From NCBI GenBank assembly GCA_020200315.1, contig JAIVIZ010000086.1, positions 1 through 37,203 of the forward strand: 37,203 nt of DNA. Reading direction: 5' to 3'. Made by a program: the position numbers and the translations under genes. This DNA comes from Sphingomonadales bacterium (GTDB lineage Bacteria; Pseudomonadota; Alphaproteobacteria; Sphingomonadales; Sphingomonadaceae). The stretch's first letter is position 1. Each line of letters opens with the position of its first letter. Below, piece by piece: positions 25,116-33,476 of this stretch. The notes beneath the pieces are model-generated. The model was not told the DNA's origin. It ran no database searches and was given only the letters and a program-made list of their open reading frames with translations.

Positions 25116-25493
25116 ATGCCGACGATAGAAATCGACTTCCAATCGTTCAAGGAGATCACCTCCCGCCGCCGAAGTGAAAGCATGACCGAAGCGGAAGTTG
25201 TTCGGGAAGCGCTTGGCTTGACGACAGTTCCGATGAACGATGGGGAAGCCGTCTGGCACTCCGAAGGAGTCGCCTTCGCTAATGGGGCGAAGCTCCGCCA
25301 CGTTTTCAGGAGCGGAAGGGTCGTCACCGCGGAAATTTCAAAGGACGGCGTGATCTGGAACGGCCGCTTTTTCAAGGGGCTCTCGCCGGCCGCAGCCGAA
25401 GGCGCTGGGCATCAGGCTAATGGATGGCAATTTTGGGAAATCCAACTGCCCGATGGCCGATGGGTCAAGGCTGATACCCTTCGCCGGCGCTAG
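25116..25493 (+). CDS. Small DNA-binding protein: ribbon-helix-helix-like N-terminus plus RAMA/DUF4357-like domain
   Basis: This 125-residue protein has two parts. Residues 1-35 read as a strand followed by two helices (PTIEIDFQSFKEI, then SMTEAEVVREALGL), like a ribbon-helix-helix or SeqA N-terminal dimer domain. Residues 45-123 show a pattern I associate with the RAMA/DUF4357 fold: GVAFANGAKLRHVFRSG, VVTAEISKDGVIWNGRFFKGLS, PAAAEGAGHQANGWQFWEI, that is G-x-F-x-S-L-S-x-AA followed by NGW-x-FW. RAMA domains occur with restriction and methylation enzymes and are proposed to read modified bases. A DNA-binding, possibly modification-sensing regulator is therefore inferred. No restriction or methylase gene is next to it. 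Symmetric sites lie just upstream. It converges on purA with a 38-base gap. Both domain assignments rest on pattern reading. Confidence 0.7.
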   Translation: MPTIEIDFQSFKEITSRRRSESMTEAEVVREALGLTTVPMNDGEAVWHSEGVAFANGAKLRHVFRSGRVVTAEISKDGVIWNGRFFKGLSPAAAEGAGHQANGWQFWEIQLPDGRWVKADTLRRR

Positions 25494-25531
25494 TCGGGAA
25501 GCTCGACTGTGCGAGGCCGTGTTCCTCCTCA

Positions 25532-26821
<1,290 letters not shown>

Positions 26822-26852
26822 GATTGTTCCTTGCAGTTCGACAGCAGAGCTT

Positions 26853-26923
26853 CGTCCTTGCGAGGAGCGGCGCGACGAAGCAATCCAGGGTTGCTGGATT
26901 GCTTCGCTTCGCTCGCAAGAACG
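26853..26923. repeat. Palindromic intergenic repeat, family A (copy 1)
   Basis: The element starts CGTCCTTGCGAGGAGCG and ends CGCTCGCAAGAACG. Its inner arms GAAGCAATCCAG and CTGGATTGCTTC pair around a short GGTTG centre. A second, longer-looped copy is at 32192-32274. It lies between purA and serA and can fold into a long hairpin in RNA or DNA. Confidence 0.85.
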
Positions 26924-26930
26924 GTGGCGG

Positions 26931-28293
26931 TTAGAACCGCAGCGGCACGACCTCGCGAACGCCTTCGAGCTCGCCAAGGGAAGCGACGACGCTCGGCGGC
27001 ACCTCGCCGTCGACGGACACCAGCGCCACCGCCTCGCCGCCCGCATCGCGGCGGCCGAGGTTGAAGGTGGCGATGTTGATCCCCGCTTCGCCGAGCGCGG
27101 TGCCGAGCTTGCCGATGAAGCCCGGCGCGTCGGTGTTGACGATGTAGATCATCGTGCCGTCGAGTTCGGCCTCGACCGCGACTCCGAAGATGTCGACGAG
27201 CCGCGGCGCCTTGTTGCCGAACAGCGTGCCGGCCACGCGGCGCGTGCCGCCGGACGTGCCGACCTCGAGCGCGACGAGCGTGTGGTAATCGCCCTCCCGG
27301 TCGTGGCGCACCTCGCGCACGTCGAGGCCGCGTTCCTTGGCGAGGAAGGGCGCATTGACCATGTTCACCGTCTGCGAATAGGTGCCCATCAGCCCGGCGA
27401 GGACTGCGCCGGTGATCGGCTTCTGGTTGAGCTGCGCCGCCGCGCCCTCGATCTCGACCGCGACCGAGCGGACGTCCTCGCCGACGATCTGGCCGACGAG
27501 TTTCCCGAGCTTCTCCGCAAGCGCCATGTAGGGCTTCAGGCGCGGTGCCTCTTCCGCCGACAGCGAGGGCATGTTGATGGCGTTGGTGACGCCGCCGAGC
27601 AGCAGGAAATCGCTCATCTGCTCGGCCACCTGGATGGCGACATTGACCTGGGCCTCGCTGGTCGAGGCGCCGAGGTGCGGGGTCGAAATGAAGTTGGGCG
27701 TCCCGAATAACGGCGAGGCCTTGGCCGGCTCGGTCTCGAACACGTCGAGCGCCGCGCCGGCAACATGGCCGCTGTCGAGCGCGTCCTTCAGCGCCGCCTC
27801 GTCGATCAGGCCTCCCCGCGCGCAGTTGACAATGCGCACGCCATTTTTCGTCTGTGCAATATTTTCCCGACTCAAAATGTTGCGAGTCTGATCGGTCAGC
27901 GGTGTGTGCAGCGTGATGAAGTCGGCGCGGGCGAGCAGCGCATCGAGCTCGACCTTCTCGATTCCAAGGTCGATCGCCCGTTCCGGCGTCAGGAAGGGAT
28001 CGAACGCCACGACTTTCATTTTGAGACCGAGCGCCCGCGCGGCGACGATCGAGCCGATGTTGCCCGCGCCGATCAGGCCGAGCGTCTTGCCGGTGACCTC
28101 GACGCCCATGAAGCGGTTCTTCTGCCACTTGCCGGCTTGGGTCGAGGCGTCGGCCTCGGGCAGCTGGCGAGCGAGCGCGAAGATCAAGGCGATGGCGTGT
28201 TCGGCGGTGGTGATCGAATTGCCGAACGCGCTGGCGAAAAATCACCGCCGCCTGCGGGTCCATTTGGTCGGAAATGAGCACTTTGGAGGTCAT
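26931..28293 (-). pseudogene. serA: D-3-phosphoglycerate dehydrogenase, N-terminal deletion and frameshift
   Basis: SerA oxidises 3-phosphoglycerate in the first step of serine synthesis. The gene starts with ATG at 28293 and encodes MTSKVLISDQMDPQAAVIF, a normal SerA N-terminus. It then jumps to FGNSITTAEHAIALIFALARQ in another frame, which in intact enzymes begins near residue 100. About 80 codons are missing, including the IRS-type substrate motif. Removing one T from the TTTTT run at the junction would join the parts in frame. The rest is intact from about 28250 to 26931: NAD loop GLIGAGNIGS, NCARGG with the catalytic arginine, STPHLGAST with the catalytic histidine, an intervening domain and a C-terminal ACT domain. 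The longest uninterrupted frame begins at a TTG (28187) and gives 418 residues. This is either a damaged gene, a locally misassembled one, or one backed by another serA. Confidence 0.85.
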
Positions 28294-28303
28294 GTTCTTT
28301 CCT

Positions 28304-28445
28304 AGCCCCTCTCCCCTTCGCGGGAGAGGGAGGGAGCCGCCGCCGACGGTGAAAGGGAGAGGGGACGGTGGAGAGGTTCAGCCCCTCTCCCCGCTCGCGC
28401 GTTGCGCGAGTCGACCCTCCCCCGCGAGGGGGGAGGGTTGCCGCG
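28304..28445. repeat. GC-rich palindromic repeats, family C, overlapping the 3' end of serC
   Basis: Two units are seen. One is CCCCTCTCCC..CGGGAGAGGG near 28305-28331 with its echo GGGAGAGGGG near 28354-28364. The other spans about 28381-28440, with CGCGCGTTGCGCGAG in the middle and CCCTCCCCC..GGGGGGAGGG at its end. The second unit lies inside the serC reading frame. Confidence 0.75.
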
Positions 28446-29553
28446 ACGCCCACGCCCAATCGAGCCAGGGGCCAAGCGCCTCGATGTCGGCCGTGTCGAC
28501 CGTAGCCCCGCACCAGATGCGCAGGCCCGGCGGGGCGTCGCGGTAGCTGGCGATGTCATACGCGGCGCCTTCGGCTTCGAGCAGGCCGACGAAGCGCTTG
28601 ATCATCGCCTCGTCGGCGCCCTCGACGGTCAGACAGACGCTGGTGGTCGAGCGGATCGCCGGATCCTGCGCGAGATGGCCGAGCCACGGGCGCGCGTCGA
28701 TGATCGTGTTCAGCGCCGACGCATTCGCATTGCTACGGGCAATGAGAGCGTCAGCGCCGCCGATCGACTTCGCCCATTCGAGCGCGAAGATCGCGTCCTC
28801 GACCGCGAGCATCGAGGGCGTGTTGATCGTCTCGCCTCTGAACACGCCGTCGTTGAGCTTGCCGCTCGACGTCAGGCGGAACAGCTTCGGCAACGGCCGG
28901 TCGGGAACATAGGTCTCCAGCCGCTCGGCCGCGCGCGGGCCGAGGATCAGCACGCCGTGCGCCCCCTCCCCGCCGAGCACCTTTTGCCACGAGAAGGTCG
29001 CGACATCGATCCTGTCCCACGGCAGGTCGTAGGCGAACACCGCGCTGGTAGCATCGGCGAAGCTCAGGCCCGCTCGATCGGGCGCGATCCAATTGCCGTT
29101 CGGCACGCGCACGCCGGAGGTGGTGCCGTTCCAGGTGAACAGCACGTCATTGCGCCAGTCGACCGATGCGACGTCGGGAATGTGGCCATAGTCGGCACGA
29201 ATGACGGTTGGATCGAGCTTAAGCTGTTTGACCGTGTCCGTGACCCAGCCTTCGCCGAAGCTCTCCCACGCCAGCACGGTGACCGGCCGTGCGCCAAGCA
29301 TGGTCCACATCGCCATCTCGAACGCGCCGGTATCGGACCCCGGGACAATGCCGATGCGGTGAGTGTCGGGAAGCTGCAACAGCTCGCGCATCAGGTCGAT
29401 GCAATATTGCAGCCGCGCCTTGCCGAGCTTCGATCGGTGCGATCGGCCGAGACTGTCGGTAGCGAGTTTCGCAGCGCTCCAGCCCGGAGGCTTGGCGCAG
29501 GGGCCGGACGAGAAATATGGGCGCGCCGGCAGCGCCTTCGGCTTGTTCAACAC
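28378..29553 (-). CDS. serC: Phosphoserine aminotransferase
   Basis: This 391-residue PLP enzyme converts 3-phosphohydroxypyruvate to phosphoserine. FSSGPCAKPPGWS at the N-terminus, GSDTGAFEMAMW, and the PLP lysine K191 in FSWQKVLGGEGAHG identify it as the SerC branch common in alphaproteobacteria; FRGETINTPSM follows. The start is GTG at 29553, with AGGAG seven bases upstream; TTG at 29550 is the alternative. The conserved protein ends near LDWAWASR. The last 20 or so residues (from QPSPLAGEG to GERG) are translated from a palindromic repeat. It precedes serA on the same strand, so serC-serA form a serine operon. Confidence 0.93.
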   Translation of the reverse strand: MLNKPKALPARPYFSSGPCAKPPGWSAAKLATDSLGRSHRSKLGKARLQYCIDLMRELLQLPDTHRIGIVPGSDTGAFEMAMWTMLGARPVTVLAWESFGEGWVTDTVKQLKLDPTVIRADYGHIPDVASVDWRNDVLFTWNGTTSGVRVPNGNWIAPDRAGLSFADATSAVFAYDLPWDRIDVATFSWQKVLGGEGAHGVLILGPRAAERLETYVPDRPLPKLFRLTSSGKLNDGVFRGETINTPSMLAVEDAIFALEWAKSIGGADALIARSNANASALNTIIDARPWLGHLAQDPAIRSTTSVCLTVEGADEAMIKRFVGLLEAEGAAYDIASYRDAPPGLRIWCGATVDTADIEALGPWLDWAWASRQPSPLAGEGRLAQRASGERG

Positions 29554-29891
29554 TCTAACTCTCCTCGCAGAGAGCACGCGCCGCGTTGGGACGGCGTGGC
29601 CCGTCGCCGTGCATAGAGATTGTGCAATGCAGCGCAAGCGATAGTCGGTTGAACTCAGCTGGAAGTCGCGTTCGAGCAAGCAAAAGAACGGTTCACCGCA
29701 GGGTAATGGCGGCTCACCCCGGCAATGGGAACGAAAGGTTGAAATTGTTAACCAACACCGGTCTGTAGTCCATGTCGCTGCCTGGAAGGCAAATCTAGGC
29801 GATGACGACGGGGCTGGGGAGCTCCTTGTTATTTGGGATGTATCCGACGGCGCGCGAATGTGCGCGGCCGGACAGAGGAGCTTTACGGCCC
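29554..29891. other. Intergenic region between serC and the M23 peptidase gene
   Basis: These 338 bases hold no convincing gene. The region carries the divergent promoters of serC (left) and the M23 peptidase (right) and a PhaR-like site at 29620-29634. A ribosome site GAGGAG lies about 11 bases before the peptidase ATG. A TTGAAA at about 29739 could be a -35 element, but no good -10 follows at the right distance. Confidence 0.5.
29620..29634 (+). promoter_or_regulatory. PhaR-like operator, single copy
   Basis: TTGTGCAATGCAGCG matches the two phasin-upstream sites (TTGTGCAGTGCAGCA and TTGTGCACTGCAGCA) at 13 of 15 positions. It lies 67 bases upstream of serC. The similarity is seen directly; binding by a PHA repressor is inferred. 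Confidence 0.45.
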
Positions 29892-30935
29892 ATGACCGCA
29901 GTGCTGACCGCGACCGCATCGCCCAAATCGCTCTTCTGCGACCGCGATCTGTTCGTGCACGATGGCGCCAAGCTTCGCCGCCTCCGCCTCTCCGCGCCAG
30001 TCCAGGCGCTGTTTCTCGCCCTCCTCCTCTCGCTTGTTGCTTTTTCCGGCTATGCCGGCGCACGGCTGTTCGCCGGTACCTCCTTCAGCAGCGCGCCCCT
30101 CGGCGATGCGACCGAAGCCCGCGCCCGCAAAATCGAACAGCGCCAGGCGCTGATCGAGGCCGCGCTCGCGGGGCACAGGATCGACTCCGCCGCGATCGAC
30201 ACCGCCGGCGGTCCCATCGGTGCGCCGGGTGCGCTCGCCCGCGTCGAGACTGCGCAGTTGGCCCAGGCCGCGCTCGTCGCCCGTGCCCTCGACGTCCGTT
30301 ATCAGGTCACCGCCGCCGAACTGAAGCGCCTTGGCCTGACCCCGGCGCGGCTTGGCGAAACCGGCACCGGCGGCCCCTTCGAAAGCGTCAAGGCCGACCC
30401 GACCTTCAAGGCGCTGTTCACCAGCTGGAAGAAGCTCGACACGCTTCAGGACGGCGCGATTGCAGTGCCGTCGGAAAAGCCCATCCGCACGGCGGCCGCC
30501 TTCACCTCGGGCTTCGGCGTTCGCTCCGATCCGTTCCAGGGCCGCGCCGCGATGCACCCCGGCATCGATCTCGCCGGTCCGATCGGCACGCCGATCTACG
30601 CCACCGCCGATGGCACCGTGCTGCGCGCAGGGTGGAACGCGGGCGGCTATGGCAACATGGTCGAGATCGATCACGGCAAGGGCATCGCCACGCGCTTCGG
30701 CCACATGTCGGCGGTGCTCGTCTCGGCCGGCCAGCGCGTGATGCGTGGCCAGCAGATCGGCCGCATGGGTTCGACCGGCCGCTCGACCGGCAGCCACCTC
30801 CACTATGAAGTCCGCATCGACGGCCGTCCGGTCAACCCGATCCCGTTCATGAAGTCGACCGATTATCTCCTCGCGATGAAGGCCGGCTCCGGCGCGTCGC
30901 AGGACCAGGTCGCGATGGGCGGACCACAGCGGTAG
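29892..30935 (+). CDS. M23 family metallopeptidase (LytM-type), membrane anchored
   Basis: This 347-residue protein has a basic N-terminus, one membrane segment at about residues 38-58 (VQALFLALLLSLVAFSGYAGA), a helical periplasmic region to about 180, and a C-terminal M23 domain. The zinc ligands are in MHPGIDLAG (His, Asp) and in the final HLHYE. HMSAVLV carries the other catalytic histidine. All are intact, so it is likely an active peptidoglycan endopeptidase, rather than an EnvC/NlpD-type activator with missing ligands. Such enzymes cleave peptide cross-links during growth or division. The ATG has GAGGAG upstream. The C-terminus after the domain is short. Confidence 0.92.
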   Translation: MTAVLTATASPKSLFCDRDLFVHDGAKLRRLRLSAPVQALFLALLLSLVAFSGYAGARLFAGTSFSSAPLGDATEARARKIEQRQALIEAALAGHRIDSAAIDTAGGPIGAPGALARVETAQLAQAALVARALDVRYQVTAAELKRLGLTPARLGETGTGGPFESVKADPTFKALFTSWKKLDTLQDGAIAVPSEKPIRTAAAFTSGFGVRSDPFQGRAAMHPGIDLAGPIGTPIYATADGTVLRAGWNAGGYGNMVEIDHGKGIATRFGHMSAVLVSAGQRVMRGQQIGRMGSTGRSTGSHLHYEVRIDGRPVNPIPFMKSTDYLLAMKAGSGASQDQVAMGGPQR

Positions 30936-30986
30936 GCTCGCCGCCAGCCATTGCGAGCGGCACGGCCCACTCCTATCTCCATCAGC

Positions 30987-31316
30987 GTGGATGATCCCGC
31001 TATCCAGCTAACCGCCAATGCTGCCAAGCGGGTCGCCGCCATCGCCGCGCGTCAGGCAAAACCCGCGATACTGCGCCTTGCCGTGGACGGTGGCGGCTGC
31101 GCGGGATTCAGCTATCGGTTCGCTCTCGGCGAGTTCGAACAAGGCGATGCCTGCACCGAGACCGATGGCGTGCAGCTTGTCGTTGACCCCGTCAGCCTCG
31201 ATCTCGTGCGCGGATCGGCCGTCGATTTCGTCGAGGACATGGGCGGCGCGGCGTTTAAGGTGACCAACCCCAATGCGGCGTCCGGTTGCGGCTGCGGTTC
31301 GAGTTTTTCGATCTAG
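30987..31316 (+). CDS. erpA: A-type iron-sulfur carrier (ErpA/IscA/HesB family)
   Basis: This 109-residue protein of the HesB family delivers Fe-S clusters to target enzymes. The three conserved cysteines are present: C38 in VDGGGCAGFSY, and C101 and C103 in the terminal SGCGCGSSF. The start is a GTG giving VDDPAIQLTANAA. The next residues NAAKRVAAI match the usual A-type start, so upstream TTG frames were not used. ErpA rather than IscA is my preference because no isc or suf genes are near, but family members cannot be split safely by eye. A palindromic repeat follows before the second xth gene. Confidence 0.9.
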   Translation: MDDPAIQLTANAAKRVAAIAARQAKPAILRLAVDGGGCAGFSYRFALGEFEQGDACTETDGVQLVVDPVSLDLVRGSAVDFVEDMGGAAFKVTNPNAASGCGCGSSFSI

Positions 31317-31334
31317 GTTTCTGGTGTCTCAATT

Positions 31335-31401
31335 CCGTTCGTGTCGAGCGAAGTCGAGACACGCTCTCCCCTGTTCCCTCGACTTCGCTCGGGGCGAACG
31401 G
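31335..31401. repeat. Palindromic intergenic repeat, family B
   Basis: The element opens with CCGTTCG and the inner arm GTCGAGCGAAGTCGAG, and closes with CTCGACTTCGCTCG and CGAACGG. The arms pair over most of 67 bases. It fills the gap between erpA and the second xth gene, so it may act as an RNA hairpin between them. Only one copy is in the window. Confidence 0.8.
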
Positions 31402-31415
31402 TTAGGGGGAACGCG

Positions 31416-32189
31416 ATGAAACTCGCGACCTACAACGTCAACGGCATCCGCGCCCGTCTGCCGCGCCTGATCGAGTGGCTGGAGCGCGAAGCGCCCGATG
31501 TCGTCTGCCTGCAGGAGCTGAAGTGCGCCGACGAGGCGCTGCCGATCGCGGACATTGAAGCCGCCGGCTATGGCACCGTCTGGCACGGGCAAAAGGGGTT
31601 CAACGGAGTCGCCATTCTCGCCCGGGGTGACGCGCCCGAGCTGCGCCGCATCGGCCTGCCGGGCGATCCCGACGACAGCCATTCGCGCTATATCGAGGCG
31701 GAGGTCGGCGGGATTGTGATCGCCTCGCTGTACCTGCCCAACGGCAATCCGATCGGGACCGAAAAATTTGCGTACAAGCTGGCCTGGATGGAGCGCCTCC
31801 GAAGCCATGCCGCGACCCTTCTCGCGGAGGAAAAGCCGACCGTGCTGGCCGGCGACTGGAACGTCATTCCGGAAGATCGCGATGTCTTCTCCGCCCGCGC
31901 GGTCGCCAAGGACGCGCTGATTCAGCCGGAGACCCGCGCCGCCTATCGCACCATCGTCTATCAGGGCTGGACCGACGCACTTCGCGCGCTGCATCCCGAC
32001 AACGACAAATTGTGGACCTTCTGGGATTACACGATGGGCGCGTGGCAGCGCGACCTCGGCTTCCGCATCGATCATCTGCTGTGCTCAGCCCAGGCCACCG
32101 ACCGGCTGCGCGGCGCCGGCGTCGATCGCTGGGCACGGGGCGAGGAAAAAGCCAGCGACCACGCGCCGACGTGGGTGGAGCTCGACTAG
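31416..32189 (+). CDS. xth: Exodeoxyribonuclease III (second paralogue)
   Basis: This is a second full-length 257-residue exonuclease III-family enzyme. It has N7 in TYNVNG, E34 in CLQELK, GDWNVIP with the catalytic Asp and Asn, RIDHLL, and C-terminal SDHAP. It is clearly related to the copy at 7779-8552 but differs at many positions, for example GFNGVAIL against SWNGVAIL. This indicates an old duplication, or separate clades, rather than a recent copy. The ATG at 31416 follows AGGGGGAACGCG. The upstream in-frame extension is translated repeat DNA and is not part of the protein. The stop is followed by a family A repeat. Confidence 0.95.
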   Translation: MKLATYNVNGIRARLPRLIEWLEREAPDVVCLQELKCADEALPIADIEAAGYGTVWHGQKGFNGVAILARGDAPELRRIGLPGDPDDSHSRYIEAEVGGIVIASLYLPNGNPIGTEKFAYKLAWMERLRSHAATLLAEEKPTVLAGDWNVIPEDRDVFSARAVAKDALIQPETRAAYRTIVYQGWTDALRALHPDNDKLWTFWDYTMGAWQRDLGFRIDHLLCSAQATDRLRGAGVDRWARGEEKASDHAPTWVELD

Positions 32190-32191
32190 AT

Positions 32192-32274
32192 CGTCATTGC
32201 GAGGAGCGCAGCGACGAAGCAATCCACCCCATGCGGGCGATGATCTGGATTGCTTCGCTACGCTCGCAACGACG
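32192..32274. repeat. Palindromic intergenic repeat, family A (copy 2)
   Basis: CGTCATTGCGAGGAGCGCAGC and CGCTACGCTCGCAACGACG form the outer arms. GACGAAGCAATCCA and TGGATTGCTTCG are the inner arms around a central CCCCATGCGGGCGATGATC. It fills the space between two converging genes and could stop transcription in both directions. Copy 1 is at 26853-26923. Confidence 0.88.
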
Positions 32275-32276
32275 GG

Positions 32277-33416
32277 CTAGTTCAGTGCCCTCTCATAAAT
32301 TCGGTAACGATGATTGACCTGCGCGCCGGGTAGCTGCGCGATCGACATCATTCCCTGATTGTCCTCGAGGATCCAGCCGAACTCGCCGTGCGTCACTTCA
32401 AACTCGCCGACGCAGGCGCGGCGGATATGCTCGATCAGCATGAAGGCGAGCTGTCCCGCCAGCCGCGTGCCATGCAGCTTCTTGGCGACCCCCATCAGCG
32501 GCACCCGCACGCGCGCGGTGCGCGGCTTGCGCAGCCGCCACAGCAGCTTGGCCCAGCCGAACGGCAATAGCTCGCCGTTAAGGTCCGCGGTCAGCGCATT
32601 GATATCGGGAATGGTCAGCATGAAGGCGGCCGGCTCCCCATCGAGCTCGGCGATGCGCACCAGCTCGGGATAGATGATCGGCTTCAACTTCTTGCCGGCA
32701 TAGGCGATCTCCGCTGGAGTCAGCGGCACGAAGCCCCAGTTCGCCGACCAGGCGTCGTTGAGCAGATTGAGGATGATCGCCGAATCGCGGTCGAACTTCG
32801 ACTTGTCGACTGGTCGCAGCCGAATCCGCGGGTTCTTCTCGCCGGCCGCGATCAGCTTGCCCACAACGCCTTCGAGCGGCGGGCGGATGTCGACCTCATA
32901 GGTCAGCAGATCCTTAACCTTGGCGTAGCCCGCCGCCTCGATCCACGCCCGGTAAGCGGGCCGGTGATGGCCCATCATCACCATCGGCGGCTGGTCGAAG
33001 CCCTCGATCAGCAGCCCCGGCTCATCCCAGATCGACAGGCTGATCGGACCTATCGCCCGAGTCATGCCTTCGCCGCGCAACCACTCCTCGGCGGTCGCGA
33101 TCAGGTGCGCGGAGGCCTCGCCGTCGAGCGCTTCGAACATGCCCCATTGGCCGAGGCCGGGGCCCATATGATCGAGCACCAGCTCATCGACCTGCGCACT
33201 GATCCTCCCGACCACCTTGCCGTTGCGCTCGGCCAGCCAGAATTGCGCCTTGGCGTGGCCGAACCAGGGGTTTTTTTTGGGATCGATCAGCCCGTGCACT
33301 TCGCTCTTGAGCGGGGGTACCCAGGCGGGGTCGTCCTTGTACACCTGCCACGCGAAGTCGACGAAGGCCTTGCGGTCGGCCTTGCCGGCGACCTCGCGAA
33401 CGATGATGCTGCTCAT
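32277..33416 (-). CDS. GNAT-like N-acyltransferase family protein (YghO-like)
   Basis: This 379-residue protein begins SSIIVREVAGKADRKAFVDFAWQVYKDDPAWVPPL, split by typical positions. It then reads FWLAERNGKVVGRISAQVDE, a strand-and-loop arrangement of acyl-CoA N-acyltransferases. GPISLSIWDEPGLLIEGF and MGHHRPAYRAWIEAAGY follow, and a second acyltransferase-like half is at about 200-340. The overall form recalls E. coli YghO-type proteins. The substrate is unknown. Caulobacter's bacterial ceramide synthase is a predicted acyltransferase of this broad fold, so a sphingolipid role is conceivable but unproved. An A8 run (from Lys-Lys-Asn codons) is present but in frame. It follows murA by 60 bases on the same strand. 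Confidence 0.75.
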   Translation of the reverse strand: MSSIIVREVAGKADRKAFVDFAWQVYKDDPAWVPPLKSEVHGLIDPKKNPWFGHAKAQFWLAERNGKVVGRISAQVDELVLDHMGPGLGQWGMFEALDGEASAHLIATAEEWLRGEGMTRAIGPISLSIWDEPGLLIEGFDQPPMVMMGHHRPAYRAWIEAAGYAKVKDLLTYEVDIRPPLEGVVGKLIAAGEKNPRIRLRPVDKSKFDRDSAIILNLLNDAWSANWGFVPLTPAEIAYAGKKLKPIIYPELVRIAELDGEPAAFMLTIPDINALTADLNGELLPFGWAKLLWRLRKPRTARVRVPLMGVAKKLHGTRLAGQLAFMLIEHIRRACVGEFEVTHGEFGWILEDNQGMMSIAQLPGAQVNHRYRIYERALN

Positions 33417-33476
33417 CGTCGTGGGCTAGCGCGTCGCTGTCGGCTTAGCCAGCGCCGACGGCGACTCGGTCGCCGG

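Noticed and set aside
33268-33279. Run of eight T in the GNAT-like gene (slippage or frameshift site)
   Set aside because: It encodes Pro-Lys-Lys-Asn in frame and the protein continues normally on both sides, so there is no sign of programmed slippage.
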